This document shows positions 39,859-49,537 of a DNA stretch of 64,000 nt, piece by piece; within the stretch, counting starts at the first letter, position 1, and the number at the start of each line of letters is the position of its first letter. Source of the DNA: Theobroma cacao (lineage: Eukaryota; Streptophyta; Magnoliopsida; Malvales; Malvaceae). The stretch is from the NCBI RefSeq assembly GCF_000208745.1, contig NC_030850.1, positions 7,748,370 through 7,812,369 on the forward strand, read 5' to 3'. Below the pieces are notes generated by a model that was given only the letters and a program-made list of their open reading frames with translations, ran no database searches and had not been told where the DNA came from. Both the position numbers and the translations under genes were made by a program.

Positions 39859-42800
39859 TACATTTATGGTGTTTGGTTGATGTGTCCATATACGCTTTTG
39901 GTTGATGTCATGTTTTATGACAAGCTGAATATTATATGCAGGCAAGATTGAATAAAGTGAAATTATTAGAGGCTATGGCAGTTTTCTTCGAGAGGTAGTT
40001 TATTAATTCCCTATATTGTAGTAGCAAATATTGCCACTGTTATTATGCTAACTGCTTATGCAGATCAAATCAAGCTGCTGGTGACGACAACCATGCAGCT
40101 GGAGAAGTGGTTAGGCAGTGTGGACTTTGCCGAGAATCTTCTATGGTGCTGAAGAAAAACCGTGTATGCATGACATTAATTCAATTTTTCGTTTAGATTA
40201 TAGAGACTATTTTGTAGTATCTTTGTGTTTTGTTTTTGTATTGGACATTAGTTGCATTTCTCATCTTCTGTGCAGTATTCTTCTTCTTCGCTTGTAATTA
40301 TCTTAATTCAAGCATCCGTTCTTTCCCTCATCTTGCAATCTAGATGATGTTGCTGAGATGATATAATTTTTGTTATGTATAATTATGAAGATAGTGGTTG
40401 TAGGTCAGGCCCCTACTTGAGCTTTGTGGTATGTGAGAGCTTCAATATTTACTCATGCAAAATGGATCAATGTCTTTTCTCATGCAAAATGGATTTCTAT
40501 TATTGCCTGTATGCTATAGGATTTGGCCATGTGTTTACTGTCTGGTGAATTTGAAGTGTTTCTAAATCAGTTTTTTTTTTTTACCTAATAATATAGTGAC
40601 TTGGGTGGTTTTCCTTGACATAGAAATTGGACCACAGGTTAAGTCTTCTTGTGATATAATCTAGCCCACACTGGGAATGTAGAAGAAGTAAGCAGGTGCT
40701 CTTAGGTTCTGAGACCACTACTATTTGCACATGAATAAGGGTTTTTGAAAATATCAATTTTATAACAGTAGTAACCATTCATGATAAATTGAGTCATCTC
40801 ATGTGCGGCAACTAGAAAAGGATGTTGTAAAGGCTAGATTAGGATAAGCTTAGGCTTTCAATTTGGTGTCTCCTATTGAAATTAGGGAAAAAAAAAAAAC
40901 AAATTGTCCAAAGAATGGTAGTTGGCTTAGATGCCAATGGGATGTGTAAGTTTATTACAAAGAGTACTGGTTAAGAAAACAAGAAATAAATTAAGATTTG
41001 TGATATGACAGATGTTTCATCAAGCTCATTGGAGAGATAAGATCATGTTTGTTAGCCAAATATCTGGGATAGGCATCTTTCAAATGTTGAGTTTCTAATT
41101 TTAAGCCTAATTTTTCTGGTTCATTATGATTTCCATGACCATTAATTTCTTTCATGTTTTTGCCTTACTGTGTAACCATATTTAAGCTATTCTGATATTA
41201 TAATAGTATCCTTTGCGAGCAGTCAAGTCCTTCAATTTCTTATGAACCATTATACTTCTTTTCCAACAGGATGGCAACTTCATGGTTGGATGCTTGGGTT
41301 TTCCGCAGGTCAGTGCCTGGGTTTATTTAATAGTCTTAAATATGAATTATAGAAAGCTAATATATCACTCAGATGAGAACATTAACTGAAACTTGTGCCA
41401 GAAAGATAGTTAAGGTGTCCTTTGGTTTGCAATATTCTGAAAACGAAAAACATGTGTGGTAACCTAAGTTTGTTGCATAGTTTTAAAAGAAGAAAACATA
41501 TATGATACTTGTTTGATGAGTTGGAAAAGGTGATTCCATGGTAAAGTTAAGTCTAGAAAAGTTATTTTCAACCAGAACGGAGAAGGAGACAGCAAAAGAT
41601 CTCTTCTTTCCCTTTTGTGCTCCTCAACCTCAATGATTGTAGCACACAAGTTGTGAGCTCTTACTGTCATAACCACATATAATTAGTATCACCACCAACA
41701 AATGTGGTCAGTGCATCATAACCACTTTGATTTTTCTTGTTAGCTATAATTATCTGTCCATTTTTAATCGGTTTGAGATAACCTTTTCATAGGATCTTTC
41801 CAAGTTTTTTTGAGAAAGAGTTCTGGAGTTGATGGTAATGGTCTTGTAGGCCTGAATAAGAAAAGGACATGGAGAACCTGGATTGTCCAGGCTCGAAAAG
41901 AAATTTGTATGACTCATGGTTTCAACTGTTTGCTAACTGCTTCATGGTTTCGACAAGTATAAACCTGCAAGTTAGGATAACTCAGGCAAGTGGAAGCATT
42001 AGGTGGAAGCTCACAAATAGATGAAGGGGAACTATTAGGTGAAGAAGAAGGGTCAGGGTTTGAAGATCTAGATTACCAGGAGCGAATGCTCTGATACCAT
42101 GCTAACATAGAAAATTAAAATTGTAGGGAGAAAACATTAGAGCTACCTAACAATATAGTAGCCTCTTTGTTTATACTAAGAGGTATAGGTATAATAGATG
42201 ATATTACCCTTGCTGCACATATGAAGTTATAACATATATCAGATCACTAAAGGTTTGCAATTTTGAGTGCTCTATCCTGAAAACGAGATCCTGGTTACCT
42301 AATTCTAATTTTCATGGCATTATTGCTCTTCTTGTTATATATTACTAATAAGTTGAATGTTCTTACATTGAAGAAAGAATTACCATGTAGGTCCCTTTTA
42401 TGAAGTAATAAGGTTATTCTTTCAATTTTAACTAGATGGGTGCCATGTAGAATCTTATTATGAAAATGCTTCTCAGCAAAGCATGTATTTCTGAAAAGTA
42501 GCTTTCTTTGTCTTTACATTGTATTTGAAATAAAATCCAATCAATCCATGATTGTACCATGACAAAATAGAAGTTGTACCTATGTACCAACCTACTAAAC
42601 TGAACTAGTGTATTAGGAAAAAACTGATACTTCCTTCACTACTTAATGTTTAATGGAATCTTGAGGTGGGACCGTTGAACTTTTTGAAAAATATACCCTG
42701 CCAGTGTCCTATTTCTTATATTAATCTAGTTTAATTTTTTTATATGAATTTCTAGGTTTATGAGGCTAATGTGGTCTTTCTCTTTTTCTGTGTTGCATGT

Positions 42801-45800
42801 AATTTTGCAACACCTCTTTGATACACTCATCAGTGTAGGAATGCTATTTGGCTCCCTGGATCTGTATTGGAAGCAGCAGTAACCAGTAATATTTGTGGCT
42901 CCTGCAATCCAGGTATTTACTTGTGATTTTATTTCTTCAAGTTTAGCTAGCAGTGATTGTCTATGCAGACTTGGTTTAGTTTGTTGGGGATCAGTGAATA
43001 TTTCAGATGTAGATTCATTGCAATCCATTATTATAAGGTAAGGGCTTGAAGCTAGATGTGACAATCCCAAGTTGTCCTCATTGCCTGTGACAAGTTGAGA
43101 TTCATTGTCATACTAATAGTTTTAAAAGCATAGTATAACATGTCTGTTTTATGTCACTGTCACATGGTGTCCATTCAGATGTGCCACCTTATTTAAAGTG
43201 TGCATGTGACATACATTGTCTCCATCATGCTTCTTAGCAATGTGTTCATCAGCTTTCATGTATGGGATATACTTTTTTAATGATAAACTTTACCCTTTTT
43301 CTGATAGGTCCTGTTTACTTGATTCAATTTAAGTTTCGCCAGCTTGAAATACCACCTGGCTTCAATGCCAACCATCTGGGTAAGAGTATAGTTCCACTGA
43401 CATGTAGAGCCTTTACATCAAACTTGCATGATTTCTTTTTGTTGTCCTTAAAAATATCTATACAAAATGTGAATGAGTTAAGTTGGTATAATACAAACCC
43501 TGGGCTCCATTTCAAGAGTTGGTCCTTCCTTTTTAATATTTCAAGTGAGTTGACTCTATCCATCTCAGGACATTGTTTCTCCTGATTCTTATTTATCAGT
43601 GTCGTATTCCCATTTTTTATCCCCACTATTCTGTTCTAATAAATGTTTCTTATTATCATCTTTCCATGATTGTTTAGTTTAATTTATTACGTTTTAAAAT
43701 ATCTCTCTGTTTGTTAGTAAGATGTGTGTGAGCATGCACATGTGCCTTAATTAAATAAAAAAAAATGAAACTTTTGCACATGCAAATGTATGTGTCTTCT
43801 AAATTCTAGTATTCTTTGTCTCTCAAAGATTATCTAGTTTTGACCTTTTGCTGTCAAAAGCTTTCAATTTTTACCACTGCTATTTTAAACATTTATTGAG
43901 AAATTTTCAAAATTTGGAAAACTTTTGACTTCAAGTTTCCGATTATTTTTTTTCCTGAAATTTTAATTTAAAGTAAAGGTCAAAGATGAAATTTTGACCA
44001 CTCAATGTCAAACAGACTAATACCTGAGAACAAAAGAATTATTCATTATTAGTATGTGCACGCCCTGATTCTGAAGCTTTCATGTTTGAGTTTGTGCAAT
44101 TTTTGAGCAAGCTTCTGGATTTGTTTTCATGTGAGTTTATATACATACATACATATATATATATCTCCAAAACTACCTGGGAGGAAGCATGTTGGCTTAG
44201 CTGTCTTTGGGCCTAATGTTTGTAGCTTTGTTTCTTTTTTTTTACTGTTGAAAATGTAATAATATCTTTCTATAGTTTCCAAATTGACTCCTATGTTATT
44301 TAGAGGGAAGAATGTTGCTGCTTATAAATGTCTATGTAATCAGAAGAAATCAAAATAGTTGATGATTAATGAGAAGTAAACTGCTGTGAACAAAAAAAAA
44401 AATGAAAATGAGAGGTTGCCTGTTTTGGTTTCTTGAGGTGAATGATTGTTCCTTTCAGGTTTTTTTTTTTTTCTTCTTTCTCTACCTACATTCCTTTCTT
44501 CTTTTTTAATTTTTAAATGGTTTTGACATTAGTTGCATGTCATACAACCAAGGCTTTCTACAGCCATTTCACCACCTTTCCTTCACAAGACATTTCTTAG
44601 AATCAAGCGAAGATTGTTTGACATTATATTTCAGCCAAGAATAATTTTATTGTAATGGCAAAAAAAAGAATAATTTTAATTCACAACCTTCTCTTTCCTG
44701 CCCACCAAAAAAAAAAAAATTCCTCCTTCAGAGCTGAATCGCTGTTTAGTTGAGAGCAAAATCATTAGATACCAAATGATAAGTTAGAATAATTCATTCA
44801 ATATTGTTATTATTATTATTATTTTTGCCATCTTAGAGCTGATTATTTTTGTTGTATCTTAGGAGAGTATTTATATGGAAGTTTCATTTCAAATTCTCTT
44901 TTACACAAACACAAACAAAGAGAGAGGGAGAGAGCGCACGTAAGAAACCTTAGATATTGTGATGACTGGCTCCATGAACAATTGTCCATTAGGTTATACT
45001 AAAACTATGACCTACTTGTCTTTCTCTTTCAATAAAATAAATTGAAGTTTAACTAAATAACTTGTGAATTCAATACCTTTAAGCATAAATGAAGCGTTTA
45101 TGCTTTGGACAATTTCCGTTCTGTTTTCTGCTAAATAGAACACTTTTATGTTCTGAATGTGGATTTATTTCTTGTTTTTTCTTCCTTGTACCGATATAAT
45201 CAGTCGACATGGCTTCATTTTGTCTAGACCCTGTTTGTGCTTAAACATGTATATTGAAATGGATCCAGCTTATTTTCATATTCAACGCTGTTTGTTAGTC
45301 ATCTAGAATTCTTTTAATGTAAATTAGATTGTGAGATTTACAGAGTGCTGAAGAACTTCCTGCCTGCATACTCAGGTTGCATTGGTGGCTGTGATGATAT
45401 ACTTAGACAACTGATAGAAATATGTGGAACAGGTTCTCGCATGTCAGGTCCGTATGCTTGTTTATCTGGAGTAATCACGAAGATCAAAAGGAAGAATAAC
45501 ACTTCATTTATGGATCTGTTGGTGGTGATGAAAATCATAACACTTATCATTTTCATTATCCCTTAATGTGATTCATGAGAACTGACTAGCAGTTTATTCT
45601 TAGCCACTTTAAGTTTTCTAAATTAACATTTAATTTATATTCTGCGAAGGTGTTACCATATTTGTGCTGAATGTTGCACTTACAGTATATTGCATCTTGT
45701 CCATGCAATTTATAATGCCCTATCTACTTAGGCTATTTTAGAATATTGATTGTCCATATGTGCATTTTCAAAAACCATGATCAGAAATATTGTTATTTGA

Positions 45801-48348
45801 CAGTATATAAAGTATGTGTTTATCAAATACATGAATATCAATGAATATTAAATGTTCCTTTCTTTCTTGAGGAAATCATATCTTGCTTAGTAGTTGAACA
45901 TAAAAATTTTTATTTTTGTTTAATATGTTATGCAGCACGAGGTAGAGGACCCACTACAACGTCCAGCAATGTCCAGAGAAATAGCAGCAGACAAGGTGCT
46001 TGCTTATACTGTCAGCAAACAGGCCATTCTTCAAATGATTGCCCTTCACAGTTTTCAGGTTCACGAAATTCTAGATCTCGTACGAACTCACAAAATGGTA
46101 TGCAAGGTGAACTCTTTTTTCCATTTTATTAACTTAAATATTCATGAAAAGAACAAGTGTTGCTTGCTTGTAGTAATAATAGTTAAATTTATACTTGCAA
46201 AAGGCTTGAGCATAATACAACAACAATCCAGATTGGAGTTCAATGTCAAGTTTGATTAGAGGTGGCAGTAGTTGACCCAAGTCAAACAACTTGACTTGAT
46301 CAGATAGAAATCTGACCTGATCCCAGCCCAGGCTGATCCAAAAGTAAATGAAAAGTTATGTTAAGTTATTTGAACTTGAAATGACCCATCTTCAAAGCAA
46401 CTCAAACCTGAAACAACCTGGACTCAAGGTAACTTTGGACCCAAAGCAATCCAAACCTGAAATAAAATAACACCCAACCATAAACTTACTTTGGGTATAC
46501 ACTTCACACACACACACACACACATACTCCCCCTGTCCCAATAAACTTGTCACATTTTGACTTTTTGTTGGTCAAATTTTTACACTTTGGCATCTATTAT
46601 TTTAAAATATTCAATTAATTAAAATTTACTATATGTGCATGTGTGTGTGTGTAAACTACTTCATTCGTAGATTTTAGAAAACATTTTTCCTATTTTTATC
46701 AGTGATAAATACAGAATAAATAGAGGTCAAAGTTCAAAATTTTTACCAACAAAATGTCCACATGCGACAAGTTTATTGGGATAGAGGGGTTTTTTTTTCT
46801 GTAAATCCCATTTAATTGAATTTAAATTTAAGAAAAACTATAGAAATTTCCATTGCTAATATTTTATATAAACATAAATTGGAGGAAATGTAGATGGTCC
46901 TCTTCTTTCTTAGAAATGGAAAGAACTTATTCCACTCTAACGACAGACTTGACCTGTGCAAAACCTGATCTAACCTAGAACCAAACGAAAATGAACTATA
47001 CTGCAAGTATAGTTATATGTTTAGAATCAGAATAAACAAGAACCCTTGCTCCTCTCCTGTATTGCTTTATATTTGTAAATCCTCCTTTATTCTCCTTTTT
47101 TTTTTCTTTCTTTTTAAAAGAATTTTTTCACCTGATCAAAGTTTCATAAAAAAGAAAAAGAATTTTCCCCACTTTCAGTCCCATGCCAACTTTGCATCAT
47201 AAAGTTTATAGTGAAGTGTTCCTAAAGTGAAAATTTGGTTCATTATTAAGTCCTTGTTTGATACAGCATTGCATTTGCCTTTAAATTCCCCCTAAGCGTC
47301 TAAAATGCTTTAACAGGTGTTTTCTTGAGCTATAAAGCCCTTTTATGTTGTAGAGGCTTGCATCACAATCATTTAATACTTAATAGAACCAATTGCCACA
47401 GCCAGGGTCTTCACATCTTTTGTGAGGGAAAGCTTGTGGAGCTTTTCTGATGAAGCTCTTTAGAAAGTATATCAATCAATACCCTGAACTCTTTGCACAG
47501 AGTATTCTCTTCTTGATAAAACTCTATTAGAAGTGCTTCACTCACAATTATAGGTGCATCATATGGGGCCGTAAGCAAATATTAGGTTTTGTTTGGACTG
47601 ACTTCCTGCGCGGTGTAGCTTAACTATCATTTTTGTTTATCGCCCTTTTAGCAGACACTGGCCTCTAGGACATAGGCATGCACGCTTAGTGTTGAGAAGA
47701 ACATAATTCACAATCATCTCGAGTTGGACCTTCATTGGCTGCTGAAATGTTCAATTTTTGAAATGGTTTCCTTGTAGCAGAGCTTTGGATTCTGAACCCA
47801 CCACAAGCTGATCTGAAGTCTATTTTTATGATATTTCTATGTATGTATGCAGGGGAACCATCAGTATTGTGTAGCACATGTGGAACACCGTGTGTTTTAC
47901 GAACTGCTAATACAGCAAATAACCGGGGAAGAAAGTTCTACTCATGTCCATCACAAGAATGCAACTTCTTTATGTAAGTTAACCTGGAACTATGCTTTTC
48001 ATTTGGAACAACATCCACAGAAGAGGGAGGTATCTAAAATAAATATTGTCCTGCTTCATGTTATGGCTGGCTCACTCAATCAAATCTTGTTCGTGCAGAT
48101 GGGAGGATGAGCACAATAATGGGACTGGAGGAAGAAGCATTCCCCGTGCGGGCATCAATGGTTCAGCATCTAATTCCAGCAGGGGAGGTGGGCGTGGGCG
48201 TGGTCGAGGTCGATTCGGCCAAAATGGAGCACGTGCTGCTGACGTGACATTCGTGTCAGCAACCGGGGATCCCATCTCCGGCAGAAGGTGTTACGTTTGT
48301 GGTGATCCATCGCACTTCGCAAATGTCTGCCCAAATCGTGGCATGTAA
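17722..48348 (+). CDS. TOP3A: DNA topoisomerase 3-alpha (type IA), 24 exons over 30.6 kb
   Basis: Exons: 17722-18009, 18607-18785, 18870-18942, 19495-19617, 19718-19839, 19959-20031, 20133-20249, 20854-20937, 22351-22530, 22612-22740, 28260-28334, 29082-29171, 29286-29390, 31704-31738, 38923-39052, 39942-39994, 40064-40163, 41270-41308, 42834-42912, 43308-43379, 45376-45447, 45936-46106, 47853-47973, 48099-48348. All phases agree, giving 919 residues (Arabidopsis ~926). The Toprim domain has EKPSVAKS (from residue 12) and the DxDxE triad D120/D122/E124 in [11 protein letters not shown]. The catalytic tyrosine is Y338 in [10 protein letters not shown]. The C-terminal part has Cys-rich zinc motifs from residue ~638, a CCHC knuckle (C762, C765, H770, C775), a GRF-type zinc finger (~797-840), a Gly/Arg-rich linker and a final CCHC knuckle (C901, C904, H909, C914). 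With RECQ helicase and RMI1 the enzyme dissolves double Holliday junctions. Exon 22 could end at 46097 instead, three residues shorter. Introns 10 and 14 are swollen by retrotransposons. Confidence 0.94.
22854..23011 (-). repeat. Left (3') LTR of the copia element
   Basis: On the + strand it begins TGTAAACTACTTTC and ends GTCTTTAACCA. It shares nearly the whole sequence with the right LTR, including the block AATGTGGCTATTCTATT. It is shorter than its partner mainly because the internal (TA)n tract is short here. Confidence 0.85.
23042..27237 (-). pseudogene. Broken copia gag-pol reading frame
   Basis: Minus-strand pieces in order: a gag start (27237-27043, [20 protein letters not shown]); more gag (26783-26598); a zinc-knuckle region with [14 protein letters not shown], where the usual histidine is Asn (near 26470-26420); a protease with [12 protein letters not shown]; and a GAG-pre-integrase HCQLGHPS (near 25730). 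The integrase core has [23 protein letters not shown] and the catalytic Glu in [12 protein letters not shown]. Reverse transcriptase pieces include [15 protein letters not shown] sequence, [10 protein letters not shown] and intact YVDDILIT (near 23980). RNase H has [13 protein letters not shown] (near 23360). Several shifts and stops separate these, so no full polyprotein can be made. Retained motifs mark it as moderately old. Confidence 0.9.
27416..27428 (-). other. Primer-binding site of the copia element
   Basis: On the minus strand it reads TGGTATTAGAGCC, one change from the TGGTATCAGAGCC Met-tRNA primer site common in plant LTR elements. It abuts the right LTR, which fixes the element's orientation. 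Confidence 0.85.
27429..27649 (-). repeat. Right (5') LTR of the copia element with expanded (TA)n
   Basis: It matches the left LTR but carries a (TA)n tract of roughly 100 bases (about 27538-27637) that includes one ambiguous base at 27583. It ends TCTTTAACA. The length difference between the LTRs is almost all in this tract. Confidence 0.85.
30100..30320 (+). repeat. Possible tRNA-derived SINE fragment with a ~65-bp tandem duplication
   Basis: At 30114-30125 TAGCTCAAGTGG resembles a pol III A box. AAGTTTTGATGCGC at about 30197-30210 is a poor match to a B box, at suitable spacing. The B-box part is then repeated in tandem: the unit starting AAGTTTAAGTTTTGATGC and ending TTACTTGTAGATCAT occurs at ~30190-30254 and again at ~30255-30320. 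This may be an old SINE head followed by a local duplication. It lies in TOP3A intron 13. The SINE call is weak; the duplication is directly visible. Confidence 0.45.
32410..32849 (-). repeat. Left (3') LTR of the gypsy element
   Basis: It begins TGATACGG and ends GTGCTATCA on the + strand, giving TGATA/TATCA ends. It is about 90% similar by eye to the right LTR across its whole length. Confidence 0.88.
32850..37557 (-). pseudogene. Broken gypsy gag-pol with lost catalytic residues
   Basis: Minus-strand pieces in order: gag (37557-37183 and 37173-36982, with [19 protein letters not shown]); aspartic protease (36157-35621), where the catalytic D-S/T-G position reads [10 protein letters not shown], so Asp has become Asn; reverse transcriptase (35479-35150, with [20 protein letters not shown] and [15 protein letters not shown]); a frameshifted FDD-motif region (~35149-34980); RNase H (34980-34495); and integrase (34458-33574). 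The integrase has an HHCC zinc region (H, H, CSICQ) and a core where the catalytic Glu of the DGQTE motif reads DGQTK. The C-terminal end (to about 32813, running just into the LTR) has a chromodomain-like [16 protein letters not shown]. Stops and shifts separate the pieces. Loss of protease Asp and integrase Glu means the element cannot work on its own. Confidence 0.9.
36378..36951. mobile_element. Palindromic insertion: two LTR+PBS segments in inverted orientation
   Basis: The left arm is an LTR-like segment 36378-36545 (TGGTGTTTGGTAGAG ... CTCCCAACA), then TGGTATCAGAGC at 36546-36557 (a Met-tRNA primer site) and ~70 further bases. The right arm is the same in reverse complement: ~70 bases, primer site at 36739-36750, LTR 36751-36951. 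A ~39-base spacer (36629-36667) separates the arms. The right LTR has an extra ~70-base stretch (around 36830-36890) absent from the left, which instead has short differences. TTGACTGGTGTTT occurs at the outer left edge (36373-36385) and again in the spacer (36645-36657). There is no gag or pol. The structure interrupts the gypsy gag region. It could be a fold-back reverse-transcription product or two elements joined in inverted order. Confidence 0.85.
37589..37601 (-). other. Primer-binding site of the gypsy element
   Basis: Minus strand TGGTATCAGAGCC, identical to the common Met-tRNA primer site. It lies three bases from the right LTR. Confidence 0.9.
37605..38043 (-). repeat. Right (5') LTR of the gypsy element
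   Basis: Matches the left LTR from TGATACGGTCCC to GATGTGCTA. The final bases differ (AATAG here, TCA in the left copy), so this end may be slightly eroded. Confidence 0.87.
41960..42240 (-). mobile_element. Truncated LTR retrotransposon end (PBS plus LTR part) in TOP3A intron 18
   Basis: GCTCTGATACCA at 42088-42099 is the reverse complement of the Met-tRNA primer site. It is followed at once by TGCTAACATAGAAAATT, which looks like the terminal bases of an LTR in antisense orientation. The sequence on the other side (about 41960-42087) would be the leader/gag start of the element. No partner LTR or pol region is nearby, so this is a fragment; its outer limits are approximate. Confidence 0.6.
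46255..47000. repeat. Degenerate 'GACCTGAACC'-type repetitive sequence in TOP3A intron 22
   Basis: From 46257 to about 46460 there are many loose repeats of motifs such as ACCTGA, CAACCTGG and GACCCA. The same style returns at about 46945-46985 (GACTTGACCTG, CTGATCTAACC). This looks like one repetitive sequence split by the Stowaway-like MITE between. I do not know its family. A (CA)n tract is at 46505-46524. Confidence 0.4.
46527..46789. mobile_element. Stowaway-like MITE in TOP3A intron 22
   Basis: The left end reads CTCCCCCTGTCCCAATAAAC and the right end, reverse-complemented, reads CCCCTCTATCCCAATAAAC. These are long inverted ends of the CTCCCTCCGT type known from Stowaway (Tc1/mariner) MITEs. 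The inner parts also pair (ACTTTTTGTTGGTCAAA-like on the left, TTTTGTTGGTAAAAATT-like on the right strand). A TA precedes the left end; the right TA is unclear. About 263 bases with no coding capacity, as usual for the family. Confidence 0.75.
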
Positions 48349-49465
48349 TTCCCTTCCGAATGCTGTGTCCGTTGGGTCCCTTATCACCTATATTACATTC
48401 GTCTACAGATTCATATGCAAATACAAGTTCTAAAAAAAACATTTAAAATTCTCAAAACATCAAATAAATTAGACAAAAATAAAAATATGAAGAATATATA
48501 ACAAGTTCAATAACATAATTTATTGGTAACTTTTTGTTTTTGAATCAAATTACGAGAAAATGAAAATGATGGCTAAAGAGAAAGGAATAAAAGTTAACTA
48601 AAAGATGAAAATAAATTAAAATATACTAAAAAAACATAAATTAAGAGGCAAGTTATTATTATTTCAAAGAAAGTAGGTGTTTACAAAAAAATTCAAAGAA
48701 AGTTCTCACATTGGAAAAGTAAGAGATTTTAGAAAATTTATAAGCATAATTATTATATATTTTATCAGGTTAGTCATTTAGAGAGAGTAATGGTTATAAT
48801 AAAATGATACCATATTGAATTTAATTTAAATTTAATTTTTTATTTACATCAAGTTTGGATATGATATTGATAGCTGTGTTCAATAATTTTATTTTGCAAG
48901 AGAGGAAATCAAAATTTCCTACGAATTCATAGGCAAAATTATTTCAAAATAGTTTTGCTAATTTTATCCTAATGTTTTTAATTATTTGATATTTTTAATA
49001 TTTATTTTTTATTTTCTGTAAAATTGTTATAAAACAAAAGTAAAAGTTAAAAATTAATATCATGACTAATTTTAAATGGACAAATAATTAGAATATAATA
49101 TCAATTATAATAGAGTTAATATATATTAAAATAGAATCGTCTTTTATTATTTAAAAAATTATATATTTTAAATATAATTCTTCAAATATTTTATTTTTCT
49201 TTTGTATTCAAACACTTTTTTTTTTTGCTTAGGTAATTAAAAGAAAATGATAAAAACCCAACCAATTATTCATTTTAAATAACAAAATATAGTATTATAA
49301 CTTTTTTTAGGATAAACATATTATTATAACTTATTATTTATACTGCTAGGTGTTAATATTGTAGTTGTACAATTTATTCAACAGTTTTTTCACTAAATTC
49401 TATTATTAAAAAATTGAAAATCGGTAACCTGTGTTACCGGTTAAAGCGCTTTACCTCCCCTTGCT
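48349..49465. other. AT-rich intergenic region between TOP3A and the L1-domain gene
   Basis: Probable TOP3A 3' UTR first, then a very AT-rich stretch with no gene. A short perfect inverted repeat (CGGTAAC-CTGT-GTTACCG) lies at 49422-49439, close to the next gene's promoter. Confidence 0.5.
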
Positions 49466-49466
49466 A

Positions 49467-49502
49467 AAACCCTAGGCCCAACTGATAACACTTAAAACCC
49501 TA
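49467..49502 (+). promoter_or_regulatory. Two telo-boxes and a site II element upstream of the L1-domain gene
   Basis: AAACCCTA occurs at 49467-49474 and 49495-49502; GGCCCA (site II, TGGGCC on the other strand) is at 49475-49480. This telo-box/site II pairing is well known in promoters of plant ribosomal and ribosome-biogenesis genes. It lies 36-71 bases before the start codon, so it may be in the promoter or the leader. Confidence 0.7.
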
Positions 49503-49537
49503 ACAAATTATTGTAAAGCAGCATTGCAGAGAGATAG

